DNA from: Plasmodium coatneyi
Lineage: Eukaryota; Apicomplexa; Aconoidasida; Haemosporida; Plasmodiidae
Length of the DNA: 64,000 nucleotides
Assembly (NCBI RefSeq): GCF_001680005.1
Contig: NC_033569.1
Coordinates: forward strand, 806,001 to 870,000
Direction: 5' to 3'
A program made the position numbers and the translations under genes. Positions 32,613-42,800 of this stretch are shown here, in pieces; position 1 is the stretch's first letter, and the number at the start of each line of letters is the position of its first letter. Under the pieces are notes generated by a model, which saw only the letters and a list, made by a program, of their open reading frames with translations, made no database searches and had not been told where the DNA came from.

Positions 32613-34814
32613 CTAGGTGGCGTTCCTTGGGGGAGATTTCGGCCGCAGGTTTTCAATCTCCGTGGTGGTGCCCATGTACTTGCCACCCACATAGGAAGTG
32701 GCCTCGGGCCAAGCGATGTCCCCCTCGAACCACCCAGTGTACTCCTCCTTATTGAACAGAGTGGTACCCAAATTCTTGCCCAAAGTCAGCCACCCGTTGC
32801 GGATATTCCTATTAGTACCAAAAAGTTCAATCTTTCTCCTCCCCAGACAAAATTTTTCAATAATTTTATACAGTTCCTCCGGCTTATTATTGTTGTAAAT
32901 ATTTTCATCCGTTTCCTCTGCTATAATAACATCCGTGTCCAGGTTGGCGTGAATAAAATGGATGTCTAAAGAACGCCTAACAGCTCCCTTAATACCAACG
33001 AGGCAATGTTCTGTGGTTCTCTGAAGGTATGAGTTTTCATTGTTTATTTCGTTCAGGTATTTTCTTTTTTTATTCGTTTCGTTTATATTTGTTTTCAACC
33101 AACATATGTCTTCACATCTACGGTAGCCCCATTTGCTCAACAAAATTCGAGCGTCCTCTAGATGCGTGATTCCACACCAAATAAAAAGAAACGAAGGAAC
33201 ATCTGCTATTTTTTCAATTTCTAAGCTGGCCAAATCATCAACCGACCAGTACTTATCCTTGTCATTATTTATGTCTCCATTTAAGTCGTAGTTTTCTATG
33301 TGCATGCTGTTCAGTAAGTCTAGGTTGTGAATTTTCCTCTCGTAGTATTCTTTCCAAGGTGGGTCAATAAGGATGACGTCAAATTTGGTACCTAACGTTC
33401 CCAAGTCGAATGTTCTTAAGTCACAATTTATGTACCTTGCTGGGGTGGACCTCTTCTTTATAATAACATTTTTCAATTCTAGTAGTTGCTTCAGCTTAGG
33501 GTATTTATCGAACCTCTTGTTTTCGTCGCTGTCTCTAATAAAATTCTGTGGCCTTTCTCCTGTGTTTACAAAGTTTTGGTTGTAGTCGTTTTGGAGTCGT
33601 TCCCTTCCGTCCACGTTTATGTTGCAGGTCACCAGGTTGCCTTTTGCTTCGTTTTTCTGGTCCCCTTTTGTGGCTCCTCTGTTGGGAAGGTCACCTTGGT
33701 ACACTTCTCCAGGGTATCCCTCCCCGGGGTATCCATCCAACGGGTATCCGTCCCCTGGGTATATTTCCCCCGGATATGCTTCCCCCGGGTATGCCTCCCC
33801 CTGGAACATATGCCCACCGCTCAGACCGTACGGCGGAGGTATGGGCCTACCATACGGGGGAGGGGGACCTCTGAAATTTCCTAGAAAAATTCCATCGTCT
33901 TTTTTTACATCTCTATGGAAATTATCTACACTGTTTAACCCAGGTGTTATGTCAAGCATCATGGGGTTGTTCTTCTCACCTCCATGCGGGGGATGCATCA
34001 TCTGATTTTTTCTCTGCATTTGAAAGCTGTTCCCTCCTACAACGATGCTATTTGGGCCCGTTGGGCAGGGGGGGAAATTGTTCATTCTCCCACTTGGGGG
34101 GGGCATCGGCTGGGGAGGAGGGTTCATCCCCATGTGGTGGTACTTGCTTCCACCTGGGTTGACATATATATTGGCGTTCTTGCTTTTTAAATTGTTGTGG
34201 AGTGGAAATATGCTTGGTCCCCCCTCCTTCATGATGCAGCTGCTGTCTGGTGGCGTAACTGGCGGTGCAACTGGGGGTGGTGTTGCTGGGGGGGCTACTG
34301 GAGGTGCTACTGGTGGTCGGATCGGCGGTGCGATTGGAGGTGGGGCCGGTGGTGCTGCAGGTGGAGCAACTGGCGGAGCAGCTGGTGGAGGGGGACTTAT
34401 AGCGTTGCTGTTCGGGTAACTCGGTAATGGTGGCACCTTCGGAGGGTTGAAGTTTTTGTTCATGAAGAGGATGCCACTCGGAGGGGGAATTCCAGACGGT
34501 GGAGGTATGCCACTTGGTGGGGGTATACCACTTGGCGGAGGTATGCCACTCGGAGGAGGAATCCCACTTGGGGGGGTAGGCCCTACGCCCGCATAACCCC
34601 CAGGCGTGAAGCCGCAATTTTTGCTTGGCGCGCCGGGAATTTTGCCACCGCTGCTGCCGTAGTTCATGCCCCCCTTGGGGAAGTTCTTCTTGCTATTATA
34701 CGGGGGGGTGGCTTTTAAAGTTGGGTTCAAATTGGAGTTCCCCCCCCCTGCAGGTCCTACTCCTCCCTTGTTGTTATTAGCTCTTCCGTTATGGAAATTT
34801 CCCTGGTTGTTCAT
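32613..34814 (-). CDS. MT-A70.2: MT-A70 family m6A methyltransferase subunit (METTL14-like, MT-A70.2)
   Basis: Single exon, 733 residues. The C-terminal half is an MT-A70 methyltransferase-like domain: FDVILIDPPWKEYYERK with DPPW at 484-487, FLFIWCG, KWGYRRCEDICWLKTN, RTTEHCLVGIKGAVRRS, FIHANLDTDVIIAEE, KFCLGRRKIELFG, and near the end NLRPKSPPRN. The RCEDICWLKTN, FIHAN and RPKSPP features are those of METTL14 rather than METTL3. The METTL3-METTL14-WTAP complex writes N6-methyladenosine on mRNA, and P. falciparum has a second MT-A70 protein at the syntenic place. Human METTL14 has EPPL where this protein has DPPW. The N-terminal half is Pro/Gly-rich with six PPPSGI units and a GEAYPGE-type repeat. 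It is transcribed divergently from the EF-G2-like gene. Confidence 0.9.
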   Translation of the reverse strand: MNNQGNFHNGRANNNKGGVGPAGGGNSNLNPTLKATPPYNSKKNFPKGGMNYGSSGGKIPGAPSKNCGFTPGGYAGVGPTPPSGIPPPSGIPPPSGIPPPSGIPPPSGIPPPSGILFMNKNFNPPKVPPLPSYPNSNAISPPPPAAPPVAPPAAPPAPPPIAPPIRPPVAPPVAPPATPPPVAPPVTPPDSSCIMKEGGPSIFPLHNNLKSKNANIYVNPGGSKYHHMGMNPPPQPMPPPSGRMNNFPPCPTGPNSIVVGGNSFQMQRKNQMMHPPHGGEKNNPMMLDITPGLNSVDNFHRDVKKDDGIFLGNFRGPPPPYGRPIPPPYGLSGGHMFQGEAYPGEAYPGEIYPGDGYPLDGYPGEGYPGEVYQGDLPNRGATKGDQKNEAKGNLVTCNINVDGRERLQNDYNQNFVNTGERPQNFIRDSDENKRFDKYPKLKQLLELKNVIIKKRSTPARYINCDLRTFDLGTLGTKFDVILIDPPWKEYYERKIHNLDLLNSMHIENYDLNGDINNDKDKYWSVDDLASLEIEKIADVPSFLFIWCGITHLEDARILLSKWGYRRCEDICWLKTNINETNKKRKYLNEINNENSYLQRTTEHCLVGIKGAVRRSLDIHFIHANLDTDVIIAEETDENIYNNNKPEELYKIIEKFCLGRRKIELFGTNRNIRNGWLTLGKNLGTTLFNKEEYTGWFEGDIAWPEATSYVGGKYMGTTTEIENLRPKSPPRNAT

Positions 34815-36084
34815 TGGCTTGCTGTAAAATGATAGGCGTTACCACTGGGGTGTAAATTGTAAATAGTGTTCCTTCTTGGACGTACAGACTTCACGTGTCG
34901 GTAGGTGAACCCAAGCGCAGCTATACGAGGACCTGCTACATGGAGGAACATTAATTTCGAATGTTACATTAGCTGGGTGGGAAAAAAAAATACTTCCCAC
35001 ATGTTTAAGTACAAATGGGGGGAAGGAGAGACTCCTTCTTATCTGACTTAGGGGGAAAAAAATCTACCAACAGTTTAAAAGGAACAAACACGAATTCGTC
35101 TTCGCCCTTACCTTCCCGTATTTCCCTCTTTGCTTAACAGTTTGTGATATTTTTTTTATCCACTGTGGTGGATCCCAGCGCAATATCCCTTGACGGAGGA
35201 GCGAACTTGCTACTTTTTGGGCCCTACACTTTTGCGCAAAAAAAAAAAAAAAAAAAAAAAAAAAATGAACAGATGGATGAAGGAAAAATGAAGAAACGAA
35301 ATAACCTACCGTGTTGTGGTGAGAGAAAAAAAAAATTGCTTAATGCTCTATTGCCACATTTATACATTAAGGGTATAAAAAAAAGAAAAAGCAGAAAACT
35401 AGAGTGGCGATGCTTCACAAATGGGAAAGTTGTCCCATGGGATATGTTTCCCTTGAGAAAAGTTCAACCACATGAGTGATTGTTTTCTCTTTGCAGAACG
35501 TGAGAAACACCCACAATGAGAATATCGCTCCCGTTTGGATAGGAAGCACCGTTCGGTATGCACAGCTTTGTCAGTGAAAAAAAAAAAACAACAGAAAAAA
35601 AATGATTAGCTATGTGGGTAGTTCTGCTTCATGTGCCTACACAGGTGTAGCAACAGAGGGTGGGAGAGGAGAAAAGAAAAATTGTTGAATTTTTTTCACC
35701 TCATCTGTGAGCATTGGAAGAGGGAGATAGACTTGTTAAACGTGGGGATTCGTCCCGTCTATATCTACCTGTGTTTGTTGTCTGTAATTGTGGGGGGTGT
35801 ATAGTAGTTGCTCATGATAATGCCCATGGCATAGTGAGGCGCTGCACCGAGTGGAAGGGAGATACCGTGTTACTCCACAGGCGAGGAAGCAAAAATGGGA
35901 TAAGACCTACCATTATGCAGTTCTATCGTAAATGTCCTGAACTTGCAAGCCGAGTGGGGATGTCCCCTAAGAGTGAACGGCCCACACGAACATAAAATAG
36001 TGTAGCAATACAAGCACGCTGATATCCACTGAGGAGTGAGCGCGAAAGAGGGCTCCTTGTTGGCCGCACCGTTTGTTTCGCACC
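34815..36084. promoter_or_regulatory. Divergent promoter region MT-A70.2/EF-G2
   Basis: 1.27 kb between divergent starts with an A27 tract at about 35239-35265 and several shorter A runs. No gene supported; the open frames reflect A/T tracts. Confidence 0.5.
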
Positions 36085-39000
36085 ATGTTGAGGAGGGTGC
36101 TAAGCCTGAAGGCTACCCAACTCGCGGTGCGCACGCAGCGCTTTTTCTCACACGGGTTGATAAATCTGGGTATCCTTGCACACATCGATGCGGGGAAGAC
36201 GACCATATCGGAGGACATCCTATACAACGCCAACGAAATAAAGGTGAAGGGGAGTATCCACGACCAGAACACGCAGCTGGATTTTTTAAGGCAAGAGAGA
36301 GAAAGGGGAATAACAATCAAGACTGCCTACTCATGCTTCAAATGGAATAATGTAAAGGTAAACTTAATAGATACCCCAGGACATGTGGACTTCAGCAACG
36401 AAACGTTCCTCTCATTATGCGTCTCAGATAAGTGTGTCATCGTGGTGGATGCCAAGGAGGGAATTCAAATTCAAACCTTCCACCTCTTCCACTACATAAA
36501 GGAAAATCTCCCCATTTTTTTTTTTTTAAATAAAATGGACATACACGAAACGGATCTAAATTACAACATTGAAAATTTAAAAAAGACTTTGAGTAGGAAG
36601 AGTGTCCTTGTGACTTATCCTTTGTATGAGAATAAGGTCTTGAAGTTTATTCTGGACCTGCCTTCCATGTCGCTTTATTGGTATCCACAGGGGAGATATG
36701 GGCAGAAATTCACTTACAACAGGATTGATTTCGCCTCAGTTTTGCAACACCTTGACTGCAATGTTGTGAGGAGTCATTTTGCCGCCATAGGGGTGAGTCA
36801 AGCTACCTCAACTGCTGCTGAGGAGATCACCACGGAGCGCCTCCTAAAAGTGCTATCTAGAGAGACTATTCATCACATTTTACAGAAAAGGGAGGAGCTC
36901 GTGGAGGCGCTCTGTGATTTGGAGCCCGACCTGGAGCGCAAGTACGTAAACAATGTCTGCATAGAATACAGCGAGGTGAGGAAGTGCCTAGCCAAGTGGA
37001 TAAAACTGAAGCAGATCTTCCCCGTGTTTGCCGGGAGTGCACTCAATTCCTTTGGTGTTCACCTCCTTCTGGATTACGTCACTAACGGTGGTGTGGCGCT
37101 GGGGGATGACAACCACTCCAATAGGGAGGTCTCCCCATCTGGAGTAAAAGCACCACAGATCGGCTCCAAAACGAACGTTATGCAGGGTGACATCCTAGTG
37201 GGATCTTCTCCAATGGGTGTAAGTCAACCCACTGGAGCAGGACGCAACAATGGGGAGACCCTCCCCCCTGTTGCAGCTAACCCTTCGCATCACGACGCAA
37301 GCATTACCATTCAACCCCCCAACAGGATTAACAAAACGTACCCACCCTTGCAGCGCTACAAAACTGTCCTTTTCATCTTCAAGCTTGTGAGCGAAAAAAA
37401 TGGACACAACACATTTTGCAAAGTACTCAAGGGAGAGCTAGCTAAAAATGCCAAGGTTCTAAACCTGCGAAGTGGAGAAACAGAAGTGGTGAAGGGCCTT
37501 TACAAAGTCAAAGCGGATAGGTATGTTATGATAAATCTGTTGAAGACGAACGATATAGGAATGGTTCGTGGGTTGGAACATGTCCTCGTCTGCGACTTTA
37601 TGTGCGAATTGGAGGAATCGTCTTGTAACGTAGATTGTGGGGACGTAGTGGGGGGAGACCACCGGATCAGTACCACCATGTTGCGCAGTAACAATGATGG
37701 CGCAGCTGACCAGAAAAGGAAAAAAAAAAGCGAGGCGACCGGCCAAGAAAACCAACCAAAACAACTTAACCAGAATAACTCCCTCCAGGACATATACAAA
37801 TATATGAAACACGAAATAGAAAGCAAAGAATTGTGGTTCTTTCTGAAGAATTATAAAAAACGGATAAGCAAAAATGTCATCGTGTGCACATGCGCTATAG
37901 AGCCAAAGGATTGTAAAAAGGAAAGCGAACTTAAGCAGGTGCTGCGAAACATCTGCTTGGAAGATAACAGTATCGTAGTCTACACAGACCCCAATCGAAA
38001 GCTCGTCATTGGATCTATTGGTATTTTAAACATTGAAGTCACGTTGGATAAAATAAAAAATGACTATAACATAGATATAAGGACTGAGGAGGTGGAAGTT
38101 GTAGAGAAGGAGTATCTTACGGGACACTACGAGGAGACCATAACGAAAGAGATGAAGGTGAACTCAAACCTTTCCAACGTAACAATTGGCTTAACCATTC
38201 GTGAGAAGGAGTTCGTGGATGTTTCGAGGTTCGTTCAAAATGCGCTGAGGTATGATAGCGTGTCCAAGTTGGTGGGGTCGACTAGGGGGCAAGCAGTCAT
38301 CGAGGAAGCAACCAGTGAGAAGCAAAAAATCACTATGATACAGCCGAATGGTTCCTTGCCGACCGAACTGAACGGACATGACTCTGTTTTTTGTGCCGCA
38401 CCCCAAAGGGGGAATCTGCCCCCAAATCAACCAAACTGCACCATTGAGGTGGAGCTTAACAGTCCGGACGAGGGGGTAACTGATACTGTGGGGTGGGGAA
38501 AGTGCACAACCGAAATTAGTATTAACGCGAACTGTGAAGGAGGTCGAATCAACGGTTCACGTGATTGGGCGAGTGGGTCGAAAGATGATCCCCGTCCACA
38601 AGCGGAGCTCCCGGACGAAGAGGCAGGTGAAGACGTGAATGAAGACATGGACGAGTACCTCCTCAACTTCAACTACGAGGATCTGTTCAAAAGCAGCGTT
38701 CGCGTCCATAGGGACGTGCACCTGTACATTGCCGATCTGCAGAGCAAAAAAAAAAAAAAAAAAAACTTTTACGAAGAAATTTTACAGAGCTGTATTGTCA
38801 CCCTGAAGAACTGCCTATCCAGTGGCTTCCAAACAAGCGGAAGCATCATCAGCACGGAGGTAGAAATTACAAAGTTGGACATATCGGATGACACCACTGT
38901 AGCCGTGGCCAAGTACGCGTGTAATGACTTGTACTATCGAATGATTAAGCGAGCCAACGTGTGCGTAGCGAAGCCTATATCTCTACTGCAAATTCAGACG

Positions 39001-39225
39001 GACGAATCCTTCGTCGGCATCATAGTGAAGGACCTAATTCAGCAAAGAAGTGGAACCATTATTCAGATCACGAAGAATAATGACTCCCGCCATTTTAAGA
39101 GCATGAAGATCTTCGCTATCGTTCCGGTTAAGCATACGCATAACTACGCCTCTACTTTGAGGTCCATTTCGAGTGGCCACGCCAACTGTTTGATGACCTT
39201 TTGCGGTTACAGCAGGGAGGGGTAA
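36085..39225 (+). CDS. EF-G2-like mitochondrial translation GTPase (GFM2 type)
   Basis: Single exon, 1046 residues from ATG at 36085. The N-terminus (MLRRVLSLKATQLAVRTQRF) looks like a mitochondrial presequence. GTPase motifs: AHIDAGKT (32-39), QERERGITI switch (70-78), DTPGH (96-100), NKMD (149-152). EF-G domains IV and V follow, ending with a DLIQQRSGTIIQI element and HNYASTLRSISSGHANCLM. The GTPase core and C-terminus resemble GFM2, which acts with ribosome recycling factor to split mitochondrial ribosomes, more than canonical EF-G1. It is about 270 residues longer than typical GFM2 because of Asn/Ser/Gly-rich inserts (about 345-410, 520-560, 745-870). An apicoplast destination cannot be excluded. 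An upstream non-ATG extension was not used. Confidence 0.82.
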   Translation: MLRRVLSLKATQLAVRTQRFFSHGLINLGILAHIDAGKTTISEDILYNANEIKVKGSIHDQNTQLDFLRQERERGITIKTAYSCFKWNNVKVNLIDTPGHVDFSNETFLSLCVSDKCVIVVDAKEGIQIQTFHLFHYIKENLPIFFFLNKMDIHETDLNYNIENLKKTLSRKSVLVTYPLYENKVLKFILDLPSMSLYWYPQGRYGQKFTYNRIDFASVLQHLDCNVVRSHFAAIGVSQATSTAAEEITTERLLKVLSRETIHHILQKREELVEALCDLEPDLERKYVNNVCIEYSEVRKCLAKWIKLKQIFPVFAGSALNSFGVHLLLDYVTNGGVALGDDNHSNREVSPSGVKAPQIGSKTNVMQGDILVGSSPMGVSQPTGAGRNNGETLPPVAANPSHHDASITIQPPNRINKTYPPLQRYKTVLFIFKLVSEKNGHNTFCKVLKGELAKNAKVLNLRSGETEVVKGLYKVKADRYVMINLLKTNDIGMVRGLEHVLVCDFMCELEESSCNVDCGDVVGGDHRISTTMLRSNNDGAADQKRKKKSEATGQENQPKQLNQNNSLQDIYKYMKHEIESKELWFFLKNYKKRISKNVIVCTCAIEPKDCKKESELKQVLRNICLEDNSIVVYTDPNRKLVIGSIGILNIEVTLDKIKNDYNIDIRTEEVEVVEKEYLTGHYEETITKEMKVNSNLSNVTIGLTIREKEFVDVSRFVQNALRYDSVSKLVGSTRGQAVIEEATSEKQKITMIQPNGSLPTELNGHDSVFCAAPQRGNLPPNQPNCTIEVELNSPDEGVTDTVGWGKCTTEISINANCEGGRINGSRDWASGSKDDPRPQAELPDEEAGEDVNEDMDEYLLNFNYEDLFKSSVRVHRDVHLYIADLQSKKKKKKNFYEEILQSCIVTLKNCLSSGFQTSGSIISTEVEITKLDISDDTTVAVAKYACNDLYYRMIKRANVCVAKPISLLQIQTDESFVGIIVKDLIQQRSGTIIQITKNNDSRHFKSMKIFAIVPVKHTHNYASTLRSISSGHANCLMTFCGYSREG

Positions 39226-39845
39226 CCGCGGGTTGAATGTAAAGCAGATGATGAGCGGGTGGATGATCCCTTTGTAAATTCACCACCTGGCCGCTCGCCT
39301 ATTTGTTTGTTAATTTTTTTTTTTTTTTTTTTGGGTGGGCAACCTCTCGGAAGGGGTGTCATTTCCCCCCCTGAAGTAGTGAACTCGGGACGCGAAGTGC
39401 CCGCTGACGGAGCCGCCGTCTTTCTTCTAAACTTGGCACATATTAATTGAGTTAATTGTTACCCCCCCGGAAGGGGGGCTAATATGTACATACATACAAA
39501 CACGCCATATGCACATATGGGCGTGGGGCTAATTGGTTAAAAGGAACGCCAACGTGTTGGACGTTTAACATGGCGTAATTAAAAAGGGGGACAACAAATG
39601 CTATCAAACTGAAGCTCTGGTTTGAAAAAAAATAAAATATGATAATACGATAAAATGGTGAATGGGTGGACGGACGGATGGAGTGAAAAAGGCTTCCATT
39701 TTTTCCTCTTCTCCGCATATCCGCTGCGCCTTCAGACGCTTGCCCAGATTTTACGTGACCCAACTGGCCTTCTCCCGGGCGGGGGCCTCCTGCCCACAGA
39801 ATATTGTCGGGAGTGGGGAGGAAGAATGGCATTCCCCCCCTTTTT
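39226..39845. other. Convergent spacer EF-G2/CNOT4
   Basis: 3' ends of both genes plus a T18 run near 39315-39332 and short tandem ACATACATACAAACA and GGGTGGACGGACGGATGG stretches. No gene. Confidence 0.5.
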
Positions 39846-42800
39846 TTAGGCGCTCAGGTTAACCTTCTCAGACATCTCCTGCGTGTGCAGGGACTGGTTA
39901 AAATTAACCCACAAGTTGGGAAAGCTAGTCTGCATTTTCTTTTTGCATTTCTTCTTTAAATTAACGCCCTGGTCATAATAAGTCTTTTCCATTGTGTAGC
40001 TGGATGAGCATATTTTACCTGACCCGTTCAGGCAATTTTCTTTGCATAACTGTTGAACGAAATCAATTTCCTCATTAAATATTTTTTCAAACAAAATATC
40101 GTTGGCAGTTTGGAGGTCTGAATTTTTCGACAAAATTAATTCTTTATAAATATCAAATGTATCTTCGTGGAGATAATTTTTTTTGTTTTTTTTTACGTCT
40201 ATGTTTTGGTCCTTTTTAATGATGAACTCCATAACTCCTTTGTGTGATTTCAGGGAAATGTGCTCATCACTTGTATACATGAGGTAGTCATTTTTTCGCC
40301 TGCCATTTCCTTCTATGAAATACACCGCGTCGCTATCTGCGTAACTGCTTTCAAGGTTGCTTCCAATGCTACTTCCAATGCTGCTTTGAAGACTACTTTG
40401 AATTGCCTTCCCCTTAGCCACACATAGATTTTTTAAAAATATTTCCATGTCGTCGAAAAGGGCATTTTTCTCCGTGGGGTCTTCTCCTGAACTGATGCGG
40501 TGATCCGTTTGCCCCATCTCACTCTTCCCACTCGTTTCGCGAACAGAACCATTTTTGTTTCTTCTGCTTTTCGACGTCATCCTCTGCATCATCATTTCTC
40601 TAATAATGCTCGTAATATCTCCTTCCATTTCTTTCTGGTGCAGCTTTCTCTTGTTGAGGGTATCTTTTTTCTTCTTCTCCTTCGCACATGGTAGGTGGCT
40701 CTTCGCGTCTACCCCTTTATGTGTCTTTTCGACTGATTGTCTTTCCCCCTCTGGTTTGGCAGCCCGTACTTTCTCTGCATCATTCGTTCGTGCATAGTCA
40801 CCCTGCCTATCATCTTCTTCACCATTACGCAGATGCTCCTGTATGTTCACATTCGACGCGTGGGCAGTACTACCGCCTGTACGTTGGTTACTCCTTTCCC
40901 CTTTCGCTGCATTCTCGTCGATAAAGCTATTCATCGCATTGTGCAGGTCATCGAAATGGAGAATCTCCTTCGTGGCGGCTCTTCTCCTTTCGATATAATC
41001 TTCAATTATTGCTTGGAGGGGCACATCTGGGTTGCTGTTTTGAATGCTAAAAATTACCTGGGCGTGCTTCTTCATTTGTTCTTCCTGAGTTGTGTTGTTA
41101 TCTTGTGCGCCTTTTTTGTCTCGCTTTTCTCGTGTGCGAGGGGGGCTCACCGTTTCACTTGGAGCAGCGATAGCAGTTGCTGCGGCGTCATCTAAAATTT
41201 CGCCTCCGCCAATGGGTGTGTCCTCCTTATCAGCTTGGCAGGTGAATCCACCACCCCTCTCCTTCTTGGTCCCTTCTTCCACTATTTCCTTCTTCTCCTT
41301 TGCACCAACACCTACATCAGTTTTTACCTTTTCTATATCCTTCTTTAGAGAGGATTGATCATTCTTCTTCCTCTCTCCCTTCTCTTTCATTTTATCCTCC
41401 TTCACGTTTGTTTCTTCCTTCTTCTGCTTCGATAATGTTCCCCCTTCTGCGCTGGGGTCTTCCTTCAGCTGGGCTGCACTTCCTACCTGCACATCCTCCG
41501 CTGCTGCCACCACAGAGGGAGCATCAACAGTGGTAGGCACCTTCTTGTTTGCCTTCTGACTCACGCTGGGAGACGTCTTCCCCTTTGCCTCGTCACCACC
41601 CGTTTTTCTACCTCCATCAAACGCATAATTAAAGAAGCTTCCAATTTTAAGGGCAATTTTGGCATACTTGTTTTTCTTCTCCTCCTGTGGCTGCTCGGCG
41701 ATTTGCTTTTTCTCCTTAAGGGAGTCGGCCGGCGGGTCTTCCACTTGAGCTGGCTTACCCTCCACACTGCTGATCACGTTGGTATCGTTGACGGCACTGT
41801 TACCACTGTTGGGTTGCTTCTTCTTTTGTTTCTTCGCATCCTTGTCGTCTTCCCTCAGGGGCGGGAAGTCCACCTGGGAGGGTTCCTCCTTCTGCGCAGC
41901 ATCCGCAGCTGATTGGCCGCCCTTGCCATTAGCCTTGCGATCTTCCGCAGGGGTTTCTTCCGTTGGGGTCTTTCCCGTTTTGGTTCCACCAGTTTTGGCC
42001 TTTCCCATCTTCTCTTCTACCACCTTGGTTGCTTCTTCCACCTTTGCCTCGCCTTCCTTCGCTTCTAGCATCTTGACCTCTTCCGCCTTCTTCTTCTCGT
42101 TGGCCTTTTTCTTTTCTGCCTTCTTTTTCATCTTCTTCTTCTTGTCTTTATCGAAGTGGACATCCGTTATGAGAGGGTAATTTTCCGACATGCCGTCGAC
42201 GTAGTAGGGGTCTTCCTCCACCTCGAGGCTGTTGTTCTTACTGCCGTTGTCATTCTTAGATGCGTTGTTATTCTGGAGGGAGTCTTTATAATTCTTCTCC
42301 TTCTGCGCGACAGTCGCGCCTTGGTCTTCCTTGCCTTGATTGGTGGCTGGGATGTTTTCCTCACTCTTTTGTTTTTTCTTCTTCTTCTTGCTCTTGGTTT
42401 GCGCATTGTTTTTTTCTTCTTCCACTTCCTGCATGGATGTGTTTGCCACACCAGCATTCTTTATCAGGTTGGCAAAATTGCCTTCGGAGCTCCATTTGCT
42501 TTTCTCCTCACCGGCGTAGTTGTCCTTGGACCCCTTGCTGGTCAGGCCATCTTTCATCTTGGTGTCTTTTTTCAGTTCCTCCACGCATTTTTCTACCCCT
42601 TTGCTGATTATCTCCAAACTTTTTGCCTTCCCATCGGAGAGCACCGATGCGGCTGAGGAGTGTTGCTTCTTCCAGGGAGTGGCCTCCTCCAGCGTGTCAC
42701 TCTTTTTCTTCGCGTCGACTAAATCCTTCTCATTCATGGACATAGCCGCAGCAAAGGAGAGCATTGCCGGGGGAGCACTTCCGGTAACCCCTCCCCCAGA

